Source of the DNA: Sympetrum striolatum
Taxonomy: Eukaryota > Arthropoda > Insecta > Odonata > Libellulidae
Reading direction: 5' to 3'
Length of the DNA: 64,000 nt
NCBI GenBank assembly: GCA_947579665.1
Contig: OX388352.1
Location: forward strand, 73,694,113 to 73,758,112
The notes beneath the pieces were generated by a model that saw only the letters and a program-made list of their open reading frames with translations, searched no databases and had not been told where the DNA came from. This document shows, one piece after another, positions 32,905 to 44,673 of this stretch. The first letter of the stretch is position 1, and each line of letters begins with the position of its first letter. The position numbers and the translations under genes were made by a program.

Positions 32905-33023
32905 GTAAGTAAATTTTCATATACATGTATAAGTTTCCAGTAAAACTACAGAATGTATAATTTTTATTTTCATTAAAGAATGAGTTCTTTTTAATTCTTT
33001 CCATATGCAAACGACTATTAAAA
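32905..33023. other. Intron start before nested transposons
   Basis: Opens with gtaagt. The rest of this 2.7-kb intron (to 35580) is nearly all mobile DNA: an inverted-repeat element to 34197 and a probable solo LTR at 34222-35413. Confidence 0.6.
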
Positions 33024-33025
33024 TA

Positions 33026-34197
33026 CTGTATATGCCGGCATATAAGTCGACTTTTGAAGCCATAAAAATCTCTCAATAACCAGGGGTCGACTTATACACT
33101 AAACATAAAATTTAACCCTTTTCCACTAGGGGTAAATAGGTGATACTGCCTGCTTTACACTTGTTGTAAACAAACTCTCGCAACTCACCACAATTATTGC
33201 TTACTGAAACTAATTTTTGACAAGTCAAATTAACGTAGAAATCATATAAAACAAATTTCATCACGGAATTCAATTGTGGCCAAAAGCATGTTATCTTATG
33301 AAATGTTTTCATAATAAAAGAGTTAAATAAATAAACCATTTTCATATCTTTAAAATAAATTTGACGCATATTTATTCTTTGCAAATAAAATTCATTTCTC
33401 CACATTTATTTCTATTTACAAGAATTTAATATACCGTATTTGACGGCATATAAGACGCACCTTTTTTCCTAAATTATGTCTCAAAAATTTCCCTGCATCT
33501 TATATGTGAAGGTACAACCTCCACAGGTTAACTTTCAACACTGAATGCTATTTTTAGCCCAGATGATCTATACTACCTATTTCATAATTGCATTCAATGA
33601 CTGTGTTAATATTTGGCTTTTACGAAACGTGACAACTAAAAGAAACTACATTTTAAGTTATTATGGTACAGCGCCTACGCACGGACTTTTAAAACTCTTT
33701 TCCTTGTGAGTGGCCAACTTAATGAGGGTGCGTCTTATATGCCGGTGCATCTTATATGCCGTCAAATACGTTATATATTTTGATGTTATATTTTTACAAA
33801 TGAAGATCAATAAGCACATCTTTGTTGGTTTTTGTTCATATAACTTTATGAAATTACTTAGCGTTAGAAGTTAATGGAAGTTGTTTTAGCAGTGTCGTGA
33901 TTTGATATGATACCAACAATAGAAACTTGTGTAACAGTTAAGCAGAGGCGAGAAGTTGACATGACAGCTGAAAGAAACAATCCTAGCATCTTAATCTTAT
34001 GCAGTGAATATTCCTTAAGCTATCGTATATTTATGGAAACCGCAGTATTTCTTCCCATAAAATAGAGCTGGGGAAGTGGTGTTGCCTTATTTATTGGGTC
34101 AATTTATAAGCTAAACATAGCCTAAAACCTGAAGTTTACCTCAAAATTTTAGGGATTGACTCATATTCCTGGTCGACTTATATGCCAGCATATGCAG
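33026..34197. mobile_element. TA-flanked inverted-repeat element with a related element nested inside
   Basis: Ends CTGTATATGCCGGCATATAAGTCGAC (left) and a complementary right end differing at two positions, flanked by TA on both sides. A related but distinct element occupies 33434-33771. No transposase seen. TA targets are typical of Tc1/mariner-type insertion, but the family is not certain. Confidence 0.75.
33434..33771. mobile_element. TA-flanked MITE, copy 1 (nested)
   Basis: 338 bp. Left end CCGTATTTGACGGCATATAAG; right end complementary to it except for the outermost base; TA on each side. Internally similar to the copy at 60868-61191. Its ends share GGCATATAAG with the host element, so the two belong to one superfamily. 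Confidence 0.85.
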
Positions 34198-34221
34198 TAA
34201 TGTTGTGATGTTTCAGAGGTT

Positions 34222-35413
34222 TGTAATGCCGCGCCCCCGATTTAAATGGAGGTTTAGCGATTACTATTTTTAAGGATTCTTGCCCTTGGTTGTCTCTTGA
34301 TTGCCGGAAGAAAACACTTTCCTTAAAAGATAAAATAAATATTCTTTATTACCTTGAGTCCACGGGAATTGGGCACACTCGGGAAGTTGGAATAAAAAAG
34401 GTTGATCGCCTTCACGGAGGATCCTTTTGGACGTAGCTTCTTCGCAACTATGGGGGAATTTACGAACAGCCACGACACGACTGTATTATTTAAAAAAAGA
34501 CTTTTTAAATAAGGAGATGAATCTACGATACTGCGTTCAAAAGGGGTTGGTCCAAGAACGAGGGTCCGTGTGGCGGCGAGAAAGAGTCCGGGTCCGTTGG
34601 GAGAGCTTCGTATGAGAGGGAGTCCTTCCGAATCTGCGAGAGTCTGGTGCGAGAGTCTGACGTATCTCCGTGCGAGAGTGAGAGCGTGAGCCTTGGTGCG
34701 AGAGTCTTGGTGCGAGAGTGAACTTGAGAGAGCCTGAACTGAGCGAACTGAGCTGAACTGAACTGAGCTAAAAACTTAACTAGCTATTTCCCCTTTTGAC
34801 ATCTATATATACTAGATATGCTTTCTTGATCAGAAAAGGGGGAATAGAGAAAAATGTCGTCGGTGAGGGGGTCGCACGAGGGAGCCTAAAGGGACGACAC
34901 GTGAGGGAGGTTTTGGGACGTGAGAGAATGAAGGCCCTTCTCTATGCCGCACTGAGATGAGGATGGGAGCAGAGCCGTCGGCATGCGTTAATATGTATCA
35001 GACGTGACGCCGGGTCCTCTGCGACTAGAGGGGTTGTATTAAAACAAAGGCCTTTCTCTACGCAGTACTGGGGCCAGTCTCGTAGGGTTGAATTTAGGGG
35101 AGGGGGGCGATCGTGCTTAGGTTGAGAGAGACAGCGTCTGTTTCCACGCGGGCCTTCACCGACACGTGTTAATGCGTTACAGACGTGATCAGACGTGACG
35201 CCGGGTCCTCCGCGACTACAGAGGTTGAATCGGAAACAAAGGCCATTCTCTTATGCCCACCACAATCGAGGGACGAGGTCTGTTTCCACGTGGGTATTCG
35301 TCTAGCCAAGGATCCTCTCTTAGGCGTAATTCCGAAGGGGTGGGGGGAACGAGTGCGGGATACAATTACCAGTTATCGCAATGGCCCACCTACAAGATTT
35401 GGTGGCCATTACA
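34222..35413 (+). mobile_element. Probable solo LTR
   Basis: 1,192 bp with TGTAATG...CATTACA ends and the 4-bp duplication ggtt on both sides (34218-34221, 35414-35417). Composition is far richer in GC than the flanking intron. It has gcgagagtct-type short repeats (about 34635-34730) and an internal direct duplication around gacgtgacgccgggtcct (about 35003 and 35193). An aataaa lies at about 34336. No coding sequence or second LTR, so a solo LTR left by recombination is the best reading; orientation is arbitrary. Confidence 0.6.
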
Positions 35414-35580
35414 GGTTTGTCTAACATTCACTATCCTACATGTATCATCATTTGAAGTTAATTTCAAATGAAAAATGAATTGCAAAAAATGAAAGCAACC
35501 AAACCAATGCATTACATACCAAATGAAGAACTAAGATTGATTTGATTGACTAATTCCAAAATATTTACTATACTTTTTAG

Positions 35581-35781
35581 ATGGCTACGCAGGGCTTGAA
35601 TGTGAAGAACCAGAGACAGGACGCCCTACTGGGCAAATACTTCTGGATCAGCTGACTGATGCAGTAGTAACATATCACTCTGGACTATTTGGAAAACCAC
35701 AAATCTCTCCTGACAGCCGAAAGGTAGTAACTCTTGATCAAGGCAACCAGGGAGTTACCTTAGTAGTCCACAAAATAACAG
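35581..35781 (+). CDS. FSTL5: FSTL5-like gene, C-terminal region exon
   Basis: Acceptor actttttag|atggct; donor aacag|gtgaat; phase 1 to 1. It encodes HGYAGLECEEP, then ILLDQLTDAVVTYHSG and SPDSRKVVTLDQ, the last resembling propeller-blade turns. Confidence 0.88.
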
Positions 35782-35882
35782 GTGAATTATTTGAGAAATC
35801 TCTTCTAATTATTTTCATCAATTCATATGTAATTGATTTCAAATTAATCATATCTGGAAAATCTTTTCTATTTCTTTTATAG

Positions 35883-36029
35883 AAAATGGTTTGAAGTTTT
35901 GTTTTGATGTAAAAACCACGCTGAATGTCAGTGACATTGCTTTCTATCCTTCTCAGACCACCCATGGTTATGATCTTTATGCAAGTGCATCAGACAAAGA
36001 AGACATTCTTTTCCTGAAATTAGTGACAG
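35883..36029 (+). CDS. FSTL5: FSTL5-like gene, C-terminal region exon
   Basis: Acceptor cttttatag|aaaatg, donor gacag|gtttgg; phase 1 to 1. It encodes ENGLKFCFDVKTTLNVSD and YDLYASASDKEDILFLKL, a WD/YVTN-like blade pattern. The intron before it is 101 bp. Confidence 0.88.
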
Positions 36030-36230
36030 GTTTGGTTGACTTTGGCATTGATCCTCCATTCTGAAAAATATTTGTTTTTCTATTTTAGTTTATAACAGAG
36101 CAACCCCTATTAATTTCGACTTAGTAGGGGCTTTGTTAAAAAAATTTCAACTTGATTGTTATTAACTGAATTCTAAGATTGATCTGAACCAATGAAAAAT
36201 TAAAATTTATGTTTTTCTTTATCTCACCAG

Positions 36231-36454
36231 GAAAAGTGGAAATGATCACTGGAGTGGGTCGAGCAATGCAGCCTTCATTAGCTCAATGGGACAACCCCAA
36301 TCGCCCAATTGCTGCATCTGGTATCTTTGGCCACTACATGGTCACTCCTGCCAATGAAGCTTTGTTTGTGGTTAATGGGGAAAAATCGCACAGTAAACTG
36401 CGAAATTGGGTTCACCCACATACAGTTGTCTGGGTGACCATGCAGTTACAGTGA
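36231..36454 (+). CDS. FSTL5: FSTL5-like gene, terminal coding exon
   Basis: Acceptor ctcaccag|gaaaag. It encodes GKVEMITGVGRAMQP, SGIFGHYMVTPANEALFVV and ends TVVWVTMQLQ then TGA. The TVVWV ending parallels the end of known FSTL5 proteins. The stretch just before it (SHSKLRNWVHPH) is less conserved. The protein terminus is therefore inside the window and the gene's 5' exons are not. Confidence 0.87.
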
Positions 36455-36655
36455 ATCATGGGGGTTGGGCTATGATAAGGAGGGGATGTATTGAGAGAAG
36501 TCTAAGGTAGGCCAATGACTGATAATTCAAATAGGGCATAGCAACATCCAGTAAAGGATGGGGAAAGTCAAATGGAGAAACATTATGCTGGAAGAGATTT
36601 TACTATGAGAATAAAAGATGAGCTTATCATAAATCAGTTTTAGTGGTTTTATTAT
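36455..36655 (+). other. Likely 3' UTR of the FSTL5-like gene
   Basis: Directly follows the stop codon. An aataaa polyadenylation hexamer lies at about 36610-36615. Confidence 0.55.
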
Positions 36656-37860
36656 TACAGAACCCATTCAAAACGGTTCCCAAATTATACGTATGCAAAA
36701 GGTATAATTATGGGAACTCGTAAGCCGTCAGAAGTCGGGGTATAATTTCAGTTTGAAATGCGTATAACCACCGTCCCCTTTCTCCCAAACTTAATTAGCT
36801 AAGTCTCCACATGGCAGCATTGTGCGTAAAGCAAATTTGAGATTGGGCCCAAACGGCACAAACTTGATAGTTGGCGGCCATTAGCAATCTGTTGGTGATC
36901 TTGGACGATGCCGTACATTTCACGTTGAAGGTTTGTATCATACTTCATCATTATATATCGTTTACATTTATTCTATCGCTGGTTTGTATCAATCTTCACA
37001 TTAATGCATAATATTTAATGCTTCCTTTCATTGATTTCGTTTTCTTTAATCGTGTTTCCAGGCCATTAAGAACTGATAGTGCTAGGAATTAAGTGTTGGA
37101 CGAAACCTCTCTATCATCTTGCAAGGTAGGATTACAGTGATTTCTCCTTTATTATTTGCTTCAATTTAAGATTTTCATGAATTTTTCTTGTTCCTTTAAT
37201 TCATTTTCCACGTGTACTCTATATTTATTTGAACGAAACACAATGGATAATGAAGTCGAGTAGGGAAGTTGTAGTTTCTCCTTGATTAATTGTTTTGATT
37301 TAAGATTATCATGAAGTTTTCTTGTTTCTAGAGCAGAGGAATTGCTGCCCATCTTATGCAGCTTTGATGCTATGCATATTTTGTTCTGTAAATGTTATTA
37401 AATAAATAAATTTAATGAAAATTTAGTCAATGTTTCTCATGCATTAATTTTCCCATCCATATCTCAACTATTCGTTTACGTTCCGTCATTTCTTAATAAT
37501 AATGAATGTAATTATAATGTATAATTAATTAAGATTAATACGAAGCTAGTATATATAATAGCTAATACGAAGTACCGCCAAGCGATTGAAATACTATTCA
37601 GTATTGCCATCTAGTGGTAGCCATGGTAACTTACAGCGGTGGCCGAGTTATAGTAGTGACATCTGTTGGCAGATGTCACTACCGTCAGCACTCCTGAGGG
37701 GTTTTACGCATTTTATACGCCACAGCGTGGACATGACACCCCAAATTATACCCTAGTTGTACGTTAGTTATACCCACGGAACCATGTTTTACACGATCTG
37801 TTATACGTACATTATATGTTAATTAAACCGATGTCCCACGGACTGTGCTGTATGGGAAGG
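36656..37860. repeat. Unclassified repeat-like segment
   Basis: Contains a hairpin at about 36676-36717 (gttccca/tgggaac arms extended by aattatac/gtataatt). Both ends share motifs such as ggtataattt and gcgtataa in inverted orientation. Inside are acceptor-like sites (gtttccag, gtttctag) and a terminal aataaataaat at about 37400, as in a spliced polyadenylated transcript. No protein is encoded. It could be an unannotated non-autonomous element or a non-coding transcript copy. Confidence 0.3.
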
Positions 37861-38528
37861 GATGAGAAGTGATCATTAATACTATCTGGTATTAATCTCA
37901 AAGTCCAAAGCAGTAAGAAATTAATATTTATAAGAATAGATGAAAAATTAAGGTGTCAACAACAGAAAAGAAGGTTACACTACTATCAGGCTTGGTTAAA
38001 AAAAATTGATGAAATATTTGGTGATAAGACTTCATTTCTTGTAGCCCTCATTTCCCAGTCTCCATGACTCTTTGGAAGAAGCCATATGATAGTAAAGGGG
38101 CATATAGTTAAGAAGAGGTTCTCCACCTCTTGTAACCCTATGTGAGGGACCTTAAGTGGCTGAACAGATGGGGATGACTGAATCAGATTACTATTAGATG
38201 TTTATTTGTGTATGAACATCTCAAAGAAATATTTAGTGTGCATTCCAAGTCAAAAGAAACGTTTTTCATTTGATTTACGGGATATTACTTGTCATTAATA
38301 ACTGCCTCTGTAATTTTTTTGCCTCTAATGAGTCACCAGTCTATATTCATGTGCATTTTTGTGATTATTTATTTCCTAGAGTATTTATGTCTATATCCAT
38401 GAAAAGAGTAGAGAAAAATTAGCTTTAATAATACTTTTCAAACACTCTCATATATACACGTACACACAAACATAAATAGACATAAATGATTACATATGAC
38501 ATTTATGTTTTTTATTTGCATTTACTAA
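37861..38528. other. Intergenic sequence
   Basis: AT-rich, with a short (ac)-rich tract near 38455-38475. Nothing recognised. It ends at the BEL target copy aatgt (38529-38533). Confidence 0.5.
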
Positions 38529-38533
38529 TGTTG

Positions 38534-38889
38534 AAGTATCGCGGATGCGGGACCACCTCGGATCGTACGCACCATGCGAAAATTGAAGGAGGGTAAAGGA
38601 ATGAAAATTGGGAAAGAAAGGGTACGAGGACGCTCACCTCTTCTAGCAGCCACACCTCCGACCGATCCTCGTTGGAGAGAACGCACCTGCTTCTTCTCAA
38701 GGTCCCTGTCCTTCACTGTCCGTCCCGTCACGTTGTCTCTTCGGTACCTTAACTTACCAGCGCTAAAAAACCACTTGAGCGCCCACGTTTGGCGTAATTA
38801 GGAAAACAAAAACGGGGGCGAAATAAAAGAATGAGGGAAAGGAGATGGCGGGGGTTTAAAGGAATTGGGTACGCTGGTGCGCACGAACA
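38534..38889 (-). repeat. BEL 3' LTR
   Basis: 356 bp, read on + as TGAAGTATCG...GCACGAACA. GC-rich, with an uninterrupted sequence that served to reconstruct the extent of the other LTR. Confidence 0.92.
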
Positions 38890-38902
38890 TCCCGCCCACC
38901 TG
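38890..38902 (-). other. BEL polypurine tract
   Basis: On the - strand the purine-rich caggtgggcggga ends next to the 3' LTR start TGTTCG. It contains two pyrimidines, so a weak tract but in the right place. Confidence 0.55.
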
Positions 38903-39135
38903 AATTTCTGCGAAATTCACTTAAACGGCAAAAAAAACTGTATTCTAAGTCCTATCCATTGTTGGGGATTGGGTTCTATAGCTTCACTTCCAGAGGCCCA
39001 TCTGGAAGACTTTCTACAGGGTGTGGGTTAGGCCATAGATAAGGAATAAGAGGGAAGAGAAAGGTAATAACTGAAAATCAACGCGCTACTTGCGAAAAAT
39101 AAAATGAATTCTTAACTCTGATTATTAAACGAAAC

Positions 39136-40140
39136 CTATTCTGAAGTTGGTAGAGGCACCAACTTTACCACTGGCCTTTTTAATTTACCCGATGAACACT
39201 GCAACTCCGCGACTCTAACAACACCCGTGGCATCGGGAAATGTTTGAATAACACGCCCCATTCTCCATTGAGAAGGGGGAAGGTTCGGATCGCGTATTAA
39301 AAATAACTCACCGATTTTGACATTTGGAGACATTTGCGTCCATTTCGCTCGCTGCTGTAAAGTATGTAGATATTCCCACGACCACCGACGCCAGAAGTGG
39401 CGATAAATTTGTTCTACCAGTTGCCACCTAACGGGAAGCGGAGTGTGTTCGTCTGAAATGTGGCCAGGCAGTCTTATTAGGGGGCAGCCTATCAAAAAAT
39501 GACCAGGCGTTAGACAATCAACCTCCGTGGGATCAGATGATATGGGAGTTAACGGTCGAGAATTTAAAACAGCTTCTATCTTACAAAATAACGTCCCGTA
39601 TTCCTTGAAGTTTAATGTATGACCATGAAGAAATCGGCGTAAATGGTACTTCACTGATTTTATACCCGCTTCCCTTAGTCCACCAAAATGTGGCGCCGAA
39701 GGAGGATTGTACTTCCACTGAATACCCGACGCCGGAGATATTGAAGACAAAGCTTCTTTATGAGGAGCTGATCTGATCAAGCGGTACAAATCCGTTAAAA
39801 ATTTATCCACTCCCACGAAATTGGTGCCGCAATCAGAATGAATTACACGCAGGGTTCCTCTGCATGCAATGAATCGTTGAAAGGCCGCAATGAATGCCGG
39901 AGTAGATAGCGAGGTCACCAATTCCAAATGTACCGCCTTTAAAACAAAACAAACAAACAAGCGTAATTGGCCTTCCCCACGGAGGCATTTCTCTGGTTAC
40001 TAAGCTTAAAGGAGAATGGACCCTCATAATCCGTTCCCATGAAGGAAAATGCCGGTTGCGGCACAACTCTGGTATTCAGAAGATCCGACATAATTGGACG
40101 CAAAGTCGCTCCATGATAACGTGAACAAATAGCACATTTA
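39136..40140 (-). pseudogene. BEL integrase core and C-terminal DUF5641-like domain
   Basis: The DDE core is present with GTDYEGPF (about 40025), HSDCGTNF (about 39840) and REAGIKS (about 39680) as the likely D, D and E positions. LNSRPLTP and the terminal WRMGRVIQTFPD segment match the usual BEL integrase tail. The frame is broken near 39960-40000, between the first D and the rest, so it is not translatable as one piece. Confidence 0.85.
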
Positions 40141-40148
40141 AATATCTC

Positions 40149-41615
40149 CTATCTAATAAGGGTCCAAACAGAAATAATCCAAAACTGCCGACAGATTAGG
40201 GTTTCCACTACACGTGGACCACCATGCAGAGATACCAAATGGTAATGGCGAATGATAAGAATTGAAAGTTGACTATTCTTTGGAAGTAGCATAGGGTGTT
40301 TACCTAACGACGGTAACAAGGAATAAGTAAGTCTACCGCCCACCCTAATTATTCCCTCGTCATCTAATATGGGACGAAGACGAGCAATACTGAGCGGTAG
40401 GCTATTGCCTTTATGAAGTGAGTAAATAATGGATCGGAAGTGAAAAAGTTGTTCCAATTTCACCAACCGAAATAAAGCTTTAGTCCACTCAGGTCCTTCA
40501 ATCTGCAATTCCGTATTTCTTCGTTCCCTCTTCATCGCCCCAATGAATCTCAAAATATACGCCATCACCCGAACTAGTCTCACGTAGGATGAATAAGTTT
40601 TCATCCAATTGCAAAGACATTCTTGATCCTGAACCAGACAAATCACAGAAACCGATGATTTCAATTCAGGAAGATCAGGTGCAACCTTTTGGTTAGAGCA
40701 TTTAAATGACCACTGAGCATCATCGTCCTTTAGAAATTTTGGTCCCTTCCAATAAAGATCGCACGAGAGCAGCTGTCGAGGCGTAAGTCCGCGCAATGAA
40801 CAATCTGCGGGATTCCTTGAAGTTTCAATATGATTCCATGACGAAAGCGGAATCATATCAAGAATCTTTACAATCCTGTTCGCCACAAATGTTTTCAGCG
40901 AGTGTGGAGGCAACCTCAGCCAAGCTCGAACAATTTGGGAGTCAGTCCAAGCATAAATTTTAGTAAGGCTAACTTTCTCGTGCAGTGATGAAGATAGGCG
41001 GGTCAATAATTTTGCCAATAAAAGGGCTCCCAATAATTCCAATTTTGGATTGGTCAACGATTTTATAGGAGCTACTTTGGTCTTGGCTGCCAGGAAATTA
41101 ACCTTCTTTTCTCCTGATGTCAGTACTATTTTCAAATACACCACAGCACTATACCCCTTTTCGGAAGCATCGCAACATCCGAGCAAGTGGTAATCGGAAG
41201 GCGACTGCAAACAAATGTACCGGGGAATTCGAATGTGCTCTAGGTGATGGCTTTGTGACACAAAATTGTCCCATGGTTTCTTTATTCCCTCCGGAAGAGG
41301 ATCATCCCATGATACCTTCGCAAGCCACAATAACTGCATCAATGATTTGGCCCAAAATACTAATGGAGCTAAAGCCCCAATAGGATCGAAAATCCTTGCG
41401 ATCTTCGACAAAAGTTTCCTTTTCGAGTTGACGATGGTATCAAAAGACAGTTTATCATCATTGGGTGACCAAAACAAACCTAAAGCCTTCAAGTGGGAGA
41501 GTTCTGTAGTGTCAAAATAAGACTTCGTCACGCATTCCTCCTCTGAAAGATTAACTAGTAACTCGGAGGAATTACTGGCCCACTTCCCCAAAGGAAATCC
41601 GCCGGAGGCAAGCAA
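40149..41615 (-). pseudogene. BEL end of reverse transcriptase, RNase H and integrase zinc region
   Basis: Open for about 488 codons: RT thumb region (GGFPLGKWASNS), the conserved FDPIGALAP block, an RNase H-like segment with YAWTDSQIV and NRIVKI, then the H2C2-type integrase lead (HYHLVSLHGG). It is separated from upstream RT by an in-frame TAG just before it and ends at a stop inside integrase. Confidence 0.88.
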
Positions 41616-41843
41616 ACCAATTAGTTGACGCTATAATTCCAAAGCATCAGACAGTGAATCAGCTCCTGTAACTATATCGTCAACGTAGGTGTCGCGTCAG
41701 AGTACTGCCGCAACGCGCGGGAATTTGTGTCCTTCGTCCTCAGCTATTTGATGCAAAACACGAATGGCTAAAAAAGGCGAAGAAACTATCCCGTAAGTAA
41801 TGGTTTGCAATTCAAAATCTTCGAGTGAGACAGAAGGATTCTC
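41616..41843 (-). pseudogene. BEL RT catalytic segment between two stops
   Basis: The - strand frame retains TYVDDIVTGADSL with the YVDD active site (about 41675-41690). It is bounded by a stop after YQHILW on one side and a TAG after DALEL on the other. Confidence 0.8.
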
Positions 41844-42584
41844 TCACCACAAAATATGTTGGTAACGACAATCATTCAGATTGAGTTTAATTTGGCGATA
41901 CATTTTAGCGATTTCTGCTATAAACGCTATAGCATGCGTTCGAAAACTTGTTAATATATCAAAGATATCACCCTGAATTTTTGGGCCGGTCAACGATACA
42001 TCATTCAGTGATTTACCTGATGATGCGCGCGCCGAGGCATCAAATACCACTCTAATCTTCGAGCTGTCTGCATGAGACTTGTAGACAGCATGATGCGGCA
42101 AATAATACAAACCCCAACTTTGCGATTTAGACATATGCCCCAACGATTCGTATTCTTTCATAAATTCAGAATATTTACCTTGCCATTTCTGACTAAGTCG
42201 GCGTTCCGAATTAATCCACCTCGAGGCCGCGTAAGAATAGGATTCCCCTAATGAGGGAGAAAGTTCCTTGAAAGGCAGTGAAACAACATATCTTCCACTA
42301 GAATCTCGGTAATGAGTGCTTTTAAATAATTCCTCACATCGTAATTCCTCCGGATCACGATTAATTTCAGCCGACACATCCTCTACCTCCCAAAACTTCT
42401 TCAAAACATAATGAATATCTCTCTCCTCAGACACAGCGAAAAACCCAGCGTCATCCGAATGTGATTGTGATATAGATAGGATACTTCCCATAATCACCCA
42501 TCCGAAAATTGACTCAACAGCAACCACGTCTGAATTTGATGATTTCTTCCGCCCACCAAGGCAAAGGTGGGGGAATAAATCCAT
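41844..42584 (-). pseudogene. BEL reverse transcriptase N-terminal part
   Basis: Contains ESIFGWVIMGS, HHAVYKSHADSSKIRVVFDA, LTGPKIQGDI and IAKMYRQIKLN, the classic BEL/Pao RT blocks. Ends in a premature stop after HILW. Confidence 0.88.
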
Positions 42585-42611
42585 CCCCAGTAAGAAATCT
42601 ACGGGCGATGG

Positions 42612-43712
42612 TTAATCAAACGCCGGATCTGCGAGGGGAAGACTGACAAAACTTTGAAAAATACATGAGGGAAGAGGAGCGGTCGGAAGTTTATTTATTA
42701 TTTCCGGAATAACCACGGCATTTGTGAGTAGCATAGGCGATGATGCATTCCGAGGAGCAAGCGCACAGGAGACAAGTCCTTGAGGCATTCTCAATGGTGT
42801 TTTAGCTAAGCCAAAGAGTTTGCCCTGATAATCAGCTACGGTCAACCCCAGGCGTTCGACAGAAGCGGAGGAAATTGCGGAGATTTGCGACCCGGAATCA
42901 ATCAAGGCCCTAATGGGCTCAAAAGTCCCATTTCCCGCTTCAATTAATACAACTGCTGTTCCCAAGATGACTGTCCGTGAAAGATTAGTTTGAACGATCG
43001 AGGAAAATATCGCGGAAGACGATGCCGACCGTGAAGACGACTCATGAGGCGAAGGCAGGGCTGAGCCGGAATTATTCACAGAACCATGTGGCTCACGAAC
43101 ACCCCTGTTCTCATGAGTTGAATGGGGGAGCACCTGAGTTGAATTGGTGCTCCCCTGCAGTTCACTAGGCGGGTGAAGAGACGTGTGATGATAACGCTTA
43201 CATTTTTGACAGCGCATATTTCTCTCTTGACATTTCGGGGCCCAATGGCCTGGGCGCAGGCAGTTAAAACACAATTTTCTCGAACGTGCAAAATCAGAGC
43301 GGGCAGAAAACTCCAAATTTAAGAAATGGGAACATTGGAATAACGAATGCGATCCGGAACAAAATAAGCATTTATCTAGGTTGAGTGCATTACTGCCTCT
43401 CTTAGGTGAATTTTCCCGAACGGAGACAGGCAGCGAAAACTGCGGAAATTGTCGCTTAGTGCGAGGGATTGTATCTTTTGAAATAATACCACCCGAGGTC
43501 TGGATGATTTTAATTTTTTTCTTCACAAAATCAATTAGTTGACTCACAGCAGGAAATAATACCCCCTTCAATGTTTCTTCGAAACGTGACAATGTATCAA
43601 AGTCCACAGCCCGAGCTGCCAGTCGGAAAAGAATAAATTCACCCAAATTTGGAATGTTTAAAGAATTCAATGCTGCATGCATCTCAGAAAATGTGGTCAC
43701 AAATAGCTGCAA
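42612..43712 (-). pseudogene. BEL gag C-terminus with zinc knuckles and aspartic protease
   Basis: Cys-rich knuckles CLFCSGSHSLFQC and CFNCLRPGHWAPKC followed by CQKCKRYHHTSLH, then a Ser/Pro-rich linker and a pepsin-like motif ALIDSGSQISAISS (about 42880). Open for about 366 codons; a stop separates it from both neighbours. Confidence 0.88.
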
Positions 43713-43754
43713 CGAAGATAACTGTCCGGACGATGCTGTCGAAAACCCTAAGAG

Positions 43755-44414
43755 TTAATCGAGATAGCTGAACCCGAGAACTCGGGGATTATCAAAATAA
43801 TCATTCAATTCCTTCCACGCGGATGAATAGTGTACGTCGCCAAATGGGACGGAAGAAATTGATGCAAGGGCCTTGCCTTGCAAGGCCGACTTCAAGTAGG
43901 AAAATTTCTCAATGCGAGAAATATCCTCTCGATCATGTATGATTGCTCTGAATAAGTCGCGGAATGCGGGCCATTCAGAAATTGCCCCAGAAAACTTAGG
44001 CACTTCGATTACTGGAAACCTACATTTCTGCCTCGGCACTGAATGAGAAGTAGCCCCTGCGTCGTCAGCTTGATTTTCAGAGATACGGGCAAACACCGAA
44101 AGAATAAAATAAAACATGTCTTCTACCTCCGTGGCACTCTCGACATCAGTAGACAAAGCTTCCATCCGATTATTAATGTCGCAGTATTCGAGGATTTCAT
44201 TCTGCGCTCCGAGATAAGATTGATGTACTTCTTTCAAATGTGAACACCGAATGAGAAACGGTGCATATTTCGTATGGGTAGAAATTTCAGCCAGTTGCAA
44301 TCTGCTAAACTGGCTCGCTATAGAATAAGCAGTCAAGATAGTTACTTAATATTGATCTCTTTTAAATCGGAGTAACTTTATTTGCGCGTCGAAAGCCTCT
44401 CTTGTGACGGACAT
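43755..44414 (-). pseudogene. BEL gag N-terminal part
   Basis: A good ATG at 44414 (MSVTREAFDAQI...) lies 43 bp after the primer site, but a TAA follows 23 codons on. Gag homology then continues to 43755, including PVIEVPKFSG and EWPAFRDLFRAI, the DUF1759-like block of BEL gag proteins, and SYLKSALQGKA. Confidence 0.83.
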
Positions 44415-44457
44415 TTCGGTTAATTAAGATCTAAAGTTCCCTCTTTTCATTCCCGAT

Positions 44458-44475
44458 TCCCGGGTTTCGGCACCA
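44458..44475 (-). other. BEL primer-binding site for Phe tRNA
   Basis: On the - strand TGGTGCCGAAACCCGGGA follows the 5' LTR with no gap. It is the exact complement of the 3' end of eukaryotic tRNA-Phe including CCA, as I know that sequence. Confidence 0.85.
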
Positions 44476-44673
44476 TGAAGTATCGCGGATGCGGGACCAC
44501 CTCGGATCGTACGCACCATGCGAAAATTGAAGGAGGGTAAAGGAATGAAAATTGGGAAAGAAAGGGTACGAGGACGCTCACCTCTTCTAGCAGCCACACC
44601 TCCGACCGATCCTCGTCGGAGAGAACGCACCTGCTTCTTTTCAAGGTCCGTGTCCTTCACTGTCCGTCCCGTC
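44476..44673 (-). repeat. BEL 5' LTR, inner part
   Basis: The 198 bp next to the primer site. Homologous to 38534-38731 with three differences. The rest of this LTR resumes at 47159-47326. Confidence 0.9.

Noticed and set aside
38512..38801. Open frames in the BEL LTR, repeated at 44424-44660 and 47026-47238
   Set aside because: They lie in LTR sequence; duplication of the LTR explains why the same peptides appear twice.
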